Assembly: GCA_012518815.1 (NCBI GenBank)
Contig: JAAYRK010000087.1
Location: 1 to 35,026, forward strand
Reading direction: 5' to 3'
DNA: 35,026 nt
Source of the DNA: Candidatus Epulonipiscium sp.
GTDB lineage: Bacteria; Bacillota; Clostridia; Lachnospirales; Defluviitaleaceae
Shown here: in pieces, positions 32,101-35,026 of the stretch
How the letters are laid out: every line of letters begins with the position of its first letter
How positions within the stretch are numbered: position 1 is the stretch's first letter
Notes under the pieces: model-generated
The model's input: the letters and a program-made list of their open reading frames with translations, nothing else
Database searches by the model: none
Told to the model about the DNA's origin: nothing
Program-made: the position numbers and the translations under genes

Positions 32101-32646
32101 ATCAAGGTTTTCTTCTAAAGTAATATATTTTTCTTTTATATAATCATTAAAAGCTTGATAAACTAACAATAAATCATTAATTTTAGCTTCTAATATAGGC
32201 CTGTTTTTTACAAGCTCTCTTTTATCAAGTAAGTCACAAGGACTAATATCATACTGTTTAAATTCACAAATCATATCTCCCAAATTTTTCATAAAACCTG
32301 GCTGCTTTACAGATTTATGATAGATATTTAACTCCTCACTAATATCATCAATTACCTTTCTTAAAACCATATTTCTTCCTAATTCACCTAATAGCTTTTC
32401 TCTAGGGGCACCCAACTCTTCAAAAACCCTAAAGGCTAATCTTTGAAAACTAAGAATTTCAATTTCCATAATGCCTTTTTGATTTAAAAAACTAATTAAG
32501 TCTTTTTGAGTTTGAAAAGTAAATTGCTCAGGTACAATTAAAATAAGTGTAGCATTTTTCTTTTCTAATAGTTTGTTTTTAATATCAGCAAATATATATT
32601 TAGTCTTACCAGAACCAGACCGGCCTATAATATATTGAACACTCAT
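29188..32646 (-). CDS. addB: helicase-nuclease subunit AddB
   Basis: 1152 residues. The Walker A-type loop GRSGSGKT (8-15) opens an inactive-helicase-like region used for Chi recognition and DNA binding. The C-terminal RecB-type nuclease has GRID (926-929) and DYKSG (946-950). Four cysteines, C786 and C1104-x2-C1107-x5-C1113, fit the [4Fe-4S] cluster of AddB-type nucleases. AddB works as a dimer with AddA in break repair. The SD is AGAGGAT. The gene starts 29 bases after the deacetylase lipoprotein stop with no terminator between, placing it second in the operon. Confidence 0.97.
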   Translation of the reverse strand: MSVQYIIGRSGSGKTKYIFADIKNKLLEKKNATLILIVPEQFTFQTQKDLISFLNQKGIMEIEILSFQRLAFRVFEELGAPREKLLGELGRNMVLRKVIDDISEELNIYHKSVKQPGFMKNLGDMICEFKQYDISPCDLLDKRELVKNRPILEAKINDLLLVYQAFNDYIKEKYITLEENLDFLAAKIKDSTFLENAYIWIDGFYGFTPQQYRILVELFKKAKEVSLTLTLDSRGDLYQSFDETDPFYESRRTFDKLNKITAFYNISLKEPVKLFNQNKELEKNKELFHLEKEYFNYPVEEYQKETKHIKLFAASNPYSEIEHTARLILKFVREKGYRYRDIAVVTGKIAQYQKIIEGVFKEYKIPYFIDDKKDILSHPLIELILAALEILNTNWSYESIFRYLKTGFTGISMEEVDLLENYVLAYGIRGIDRWTKENWKINKETFEDELEKKYEESILERINQTRIKVVEPLVIFSKKVKNKKNLTFKAITVALYEFLEDLGVRERLSDYINQFKEENKLNLVNENLQIWDSIIELFDKMVEILGDEKITLKQYPKVLNSGFEQCELSLIPPALDQIVVADLERSRLPHIKALFVIGINDGIIPANKEELRLFSDEERRTMETLGVELAPDSRRKAFEEQFLIYSGLTKPQEYLLLSFSLGDVEGKALRPSVLISRIKKIFPKLSQSSDLIVYDENELISSPIATFQYLGQALRGLLDENDLLDVWKDVLSWYVGQEDWQDQINITIQGLFHSNQEYYLKKETVKKLYKDKIYASVSRLEKFAACPFGYFVQYGLKAKERKVYKLSLPDIGIFFHNALDIFSKKLVDNKTSWKDLTDSLRDKMVEETINEIAPKVDNEILLSSERNKYLISRLKRITKRAVWALSEHIRRGNFKPAESEVAFGVNHPLPPIVIELSNGEKLILTGRIDRVDILDEDDKVFVNIIDYKSGSQSFNLADIYYGIQMQLILYLDAFIESGKELYGKNLFPAGAFYFKIDDPIINSAKEMSDEELEALLLKELKLSGIVLEDENIIRQMDNSIGRYSNIIPVEINKNGIGKNSSTATMEQFDELRQYVRNMAVEIGEEILKGNVKISPYKSGDITSCSYCLYKSVCQFDTLLEDNKYKNLNKLNKEKVWEKIKEANRKEVEVDHD

Positions 32647-32675
32647 AATATCCTCTTCCCTGCCTTTTGGATATG

Positions 32676-33815
32676 TTATTCTTCAATTGTATATACAAAT
32701 AACTCCTTGTCCCCTAAGCTAGTTTGATTAATGTTGTTTTCTTGTTCTTTTGGAATGGAAATACGATTTGGATTTCCATCAGAAATATATCTATAGTTTG
32801 GATGTTTGTCATAATAGTCTAAATACCACCATAAATCTCCTTCTTCCCCTTCAGAACCTCTTACCCTGGGAACGTTATAAGGGTCAAACTTAATATGATT
32901 AATTGGAACAAAGGGTCCACTGGGTCCTTCCCTTAAAGCTATCTTATAATTGTATTCCTTCCCCTCATAAACTCCTTTTTCTATAAGGTGCCTTAATTCT
33001 TCTTTAGGCCTTTCACCAAAAGGATATGAAAAAGAGTCTAATGTATAATTTGGTAATAATTCTTTTATCATATTATCTACTTTTCCAACTTGTTCTTGTA
33101 TTTCATCTGCTGATAGCTTAGATAAATGGGCATGAGAATATGTATGATTTGATACTTCATAGCCATTATCTACTAAATATTGAAGACGTTCTTTAAGAGT
33201 ACCTGCTCCTGCAAAGGGATCATTATCTCCATTAATGTAGAAAACTGCATTCCTTCCGAAATCAGGATGCTCTTCATAAAATTTATTCATAATGTCTACC
33301 GCCGAATTAGGAGTAGGTTTTAACTCCCCATTTTCTTCAATGAGTGAAAAACTAGTAGTTATTCCATCGTCAAAAGTTATTATCACAGGAGTACAGCCTG
33401 CTTCAACAGAAATATTATTATCTATATAATCTCTCATGGATATTGTTCTATACCCATTATCATATAAGTATTTTAAATCTTTCTTAAAACCTTCAATAGT
33501 TCTTTGATAAGGACTTGGAGGATTATCTTCTACTAATCCATGATACATAATAATCATAATATGTCCTAATTCATTAGGTTTTACTTTATTATAATCAATT
33601 TCTACTATTTCTTTTTCTGTTTCTTCTTTTATTAATTCTTCTTCCTTTTCATCTTCTATGTCTTGTTCTTCTTTTTCTTCTTTGATTTCTTCTTTAGTAT
33701 AATCTTGTGTGTTTATATCACCATTATTAGAATAACCGCTATTTTTATCACACGCGGTCAAACAAAATAAAATAATGCAGATAAATAAAAAAACAAATTT
33801 TAAATTTTTAAACAT
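32676..33815 (-). CDS. polysaccharide deacetylase lipoprotein
   Basis: 379 residues from the ATG with GGAGGG upstream; the longer frame to 33845 overlaps the promoter. The signal peptide ends in the lipobox CLTAC (C22). A Glu/Lys-rich, probably extended linker (about 38-75) leads to a NodB domain. There, TFDDG (147-151) holds the metal-binding Asp, HTYSH (224-228) the metal-binding His pair, and YPFGERP (264-270) motif 3. It should deacetylate a cell-wall or surface sugar polymer at the outer face of the membrane. It is the first gene of the operon with addB, alaX, aroK and addA, which have no evident link to cell-wall work. Its own promoter at 33850-33878 is near consensus. Confidence 0.9.
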   Translation of the reverse strand: MFKNLKFVFLFICIILFCLTACDKNSGYSNNGDINTQDYTKEEIKEEKEEQDIEDEKEEELIKEETEKEIVEIDYNKVKPNELGHIMIIMYHGLVEDNPPSPYQRTIEGFKKDLKYLYDNGYRTISMRDYIDNNISVEAGCTPVIITFDDGITTSFSLIEENGELKPTPNSAVDIMNKFYEEHPDFGRNAVFYINGDNDPFAGAGTLKERLQYLVDNGYEVSNHTYSHAHLSKLSADEIQEQVGKVDNMIKELLPNYTLDSFSYPFGERPKEELRHLIEKGVYEGKEYNYKIALREGPSGPFVPINHIKFDPYNVPRVRGSEGEEGDLWWYLDYYDKHPNYRYISDGNPNRISIPKEQENNINQTSLGDKELFVYTIEE

Positions 33816-33849
33816 GATAAATAATCCCTCCAGTATTTTTGTCATTATT

Positions 33850-33878
33850 ATTATACTATTATTTATAACTCATACCAA
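33850..33878 (-). promoter_or_regulatory. promoter of the deacetylase-addB-alaX-aroK-addA operon
   Basis: TTGGTA, 17-base spacer, perfect TATAAT on the minus strand, about 35 bases before the ATG. Confidence 0.75.
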
Positions 33879-34009
33879 GAAATAAATAATTTAACTGATT
33901 TTTTTACAAATTTCGAACTAATTCAATAAGTTTTGTCTTTTAATTCTTTATTCAATAGTTTATAATTAAATAAAGAATAAAGACAATTTATATATAAGGG
34001 GGTCATATA

Positions 34010-35002
34010 ATGGCATTCTTAAAGAAAAAAAGCCAAGGTTCTAATGTTCCAATTGGTCAATCACAACAAGCTCAAAGTGATTTTATTGCTAAAGTAGATG
34101 AAGCTATTGTCCCTGTAAAATTCTGTGCAAAAGAATTAAAAGATATCCTTGCCAAGATTTATTCATCCACTCAAAGTATTTCATCCCTTTTAAGTGAACA
34201 AGATTCATCACAAGTAGGGGATTTGTCAGAGCTTTCAATAAAATATCAAAACTTGGAAAATGAAATAAAACAAATATCGAGAAATATCGATTCTATGAGA
34301 GAAATTGCTGAAAATGCAGTAAAAACCGCAAGAGAAGGTCAAGTTTTTCTAAAAGAATCTATTGAAAAAATTAACAAACTTAGAAATACAATAGAAAGAA
34401 CTAATCAAACTATTAGCTCTCTTAATAAAAGTTCTAGTGAAATCGGTAACATTTCACAAATTATTACTAGTATCTCCACTCAAACAAACTTACTTGCATT
34501 AAATGCTTCTATTGAAGCTGCTAGAGCTGGAGAACATGGTAAAGGTTTTGCTGTTGTTGCTGAAGAAGTAAGAAAACTAGCGGAGCAATCTACTAAATCT
34601 GCAGAAGACATTACAAATTTAATTTCTGGCTTACAACAACAAACTGTTGAAATCTCTGAAATAATGTCCACTAGTGCTAGTGAAGTAACAGAAACTGTTT
34701 CAGCAGTTAATAAGGCTGGTAATGCCTTTGAGATTATTAGTCAATTTGTTGAAACCATATTAACACAATCAAGTTCAATTAATAATACTATAGAGTTAAT
34801 CATTAGTAACATGAAATCTATCGCTGTTGATGTTGACAGTTCATCAGCTGCTGCACCTTCAGATAGTAGTCTATTTGAAGAATTACGAAAAAATAATCAA
34901 TATCAAATCCAAGCAATGGCAGAATTTAAACAAGTTTACGATAATCTAGTAAATAAAATCGCTGCCCTTCAAATTTTGACACAATCTTATAATGAAAATT
35001 AA
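34010..35002 (+). CDS. soluble methyl-accepting chemotaxis-type signalling protein
   Basis: 330 residues with a GGGGG-type SD. No membrane helix, signal peptide or HAMP domain is present, so the protein should be cytoplasmic. The N-terminal 30 residues are polar and Gln/Ser-rich. The rest is a long helical hairpin of the MCP signalling domain with the conserved tip region around [20 protein letters not shown] and [17 protein letters not shown]. That tip binds CheA and CheW. No PAS, globin or other sensory domain is recognised; the helical segment of residues 20-100 may be the input. No che or flagellar genes are in the window. A TATAAT at about 33961-33966 could be the -10. Confidence 0.9.
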   Translation: MAFLKKKSQGSNVPIGQSQQAQSDFIAKVDEAIVPVKFCAKELKDILAKIYSSTQSISSLLSEQDSSQVGDLSELSIKYQNLENEIKQISRNIDSMREIAENAVKTAREGQVFLKESIEKINKLRNTIERTNQTISSLNKSSSEIGNISQIITSISTQTNLLALNASIEAARAGEHGKGFAVVAEEVRKLAEQSTKSAEDITNLISGLQQQTVEISEIMSTSASEVTETVSAVNKAGNAFEIISQFVETILTQSSSINNTIELIISNMKSIAVDVDSSSAAAPSDSSLFEELRKNNQYQIQAMAEFKQVYDNLVNKIAALQILTQSYNEN

Positions 35003-35026
35003 CAACGAGGCTGTCACACTAGTTAA

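Noticed and set aside
34480-34671. Minus-strand frame inside the chemotaxis-type gene
   Set aside because: It is a shadow of the conserved MCP signalling domain and has no SD.
35005-35026. Terminator after the chemotaxis-type gene
   Set aside because: GAGGCTGTCACAC at the right edge looks like the first arm of a hairpin, but the second arm would be outside the window, so it cannot be supported.

Overview
The window is AT-rich DNA from a low-GC, Gram-positive, endospore-forming anaerobe, most likely a member of the Clostridia. The evidence is strong purine-rich Shine-Dalgarno (SD) sequences before nearly every gene, a Spo0E-like phosphatase, a PdaB-type polysaccharide deacetylase, a type III glutamine synthetase, AddAB instead of RecBCD, and several lipoproteins with lipoboxes. 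This placement is inferred from gene content; there is no rRNA in the window. No tRNA, rRNA, CRISPR array, insertion sequence or phage gene was seen.

Layout. 1-4326: the 5' end of an RlmD-type 23S rRNA methyltransferase, a membrane-anchored serine beta-lactamase-family protein, a CapA-like lipoprotein and a copper-amine-oxidase-N-type surface protein, all on the minus strand. The first three are each preceded by a near-identical sigmaA-type promoter. 4776-8481: housekeeping minus-strand genes yebC, a HAD phosphatase, cysK, a CoA-binding protein and a YigZ/IMPACT protein. 8693-9382: two small proteins of unknown function on opposite strands. 9593-13059: hflX and type III glutamine synthetase; the latter has a leader with a terminator-like hairpin. 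13241-13330: a very long palindromic repeat. 13346-14168: a SHOCT-like protein and a Spo0E-like protein.

14213-20730 is the most distinctive part. It holds a set resembling the flavin-based extracellular electron transfer (EET) locus of Listeria: an ApbE FMN transferase, a NusG-domain-II protein (EetA-like), a Gx-transporter/heptaprenyl synthase component I protein (EetB-like) and a polyprenyl diphosphate synthase (DmkB-like) in one operon. Upstream is a separately transcribed FMN-binding lipoprotein (PplA-like), and diverging from it is a type II NADH dehydrogenase with an extra C-terminal membrane domain (Ndh2-like). A plausible electron route is NADH to Ndh2 to membrane quinone, then EetA/EetB, then the covalently flavinylated lipoprotein and an external acceptor. 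No dmkA or fmnA homologue is visible here.

20840-23730: a DUF5721-like protein, a CBS-pair protein and htpG; a CIRCE-like operator lies upstream of htpG. 23768-33815: a minus-strand operon reading deacetylase lipoprotein, addB, alaX, aroK, addA, ending in a perfect 34-base palindromic terminator. 34010-35002: a soluble chemotaxis-type signalling protein.

Several starts were moved from the longest reading frame to an SD-supported codon. Regulatory calls come from reading by eye and are predictions.
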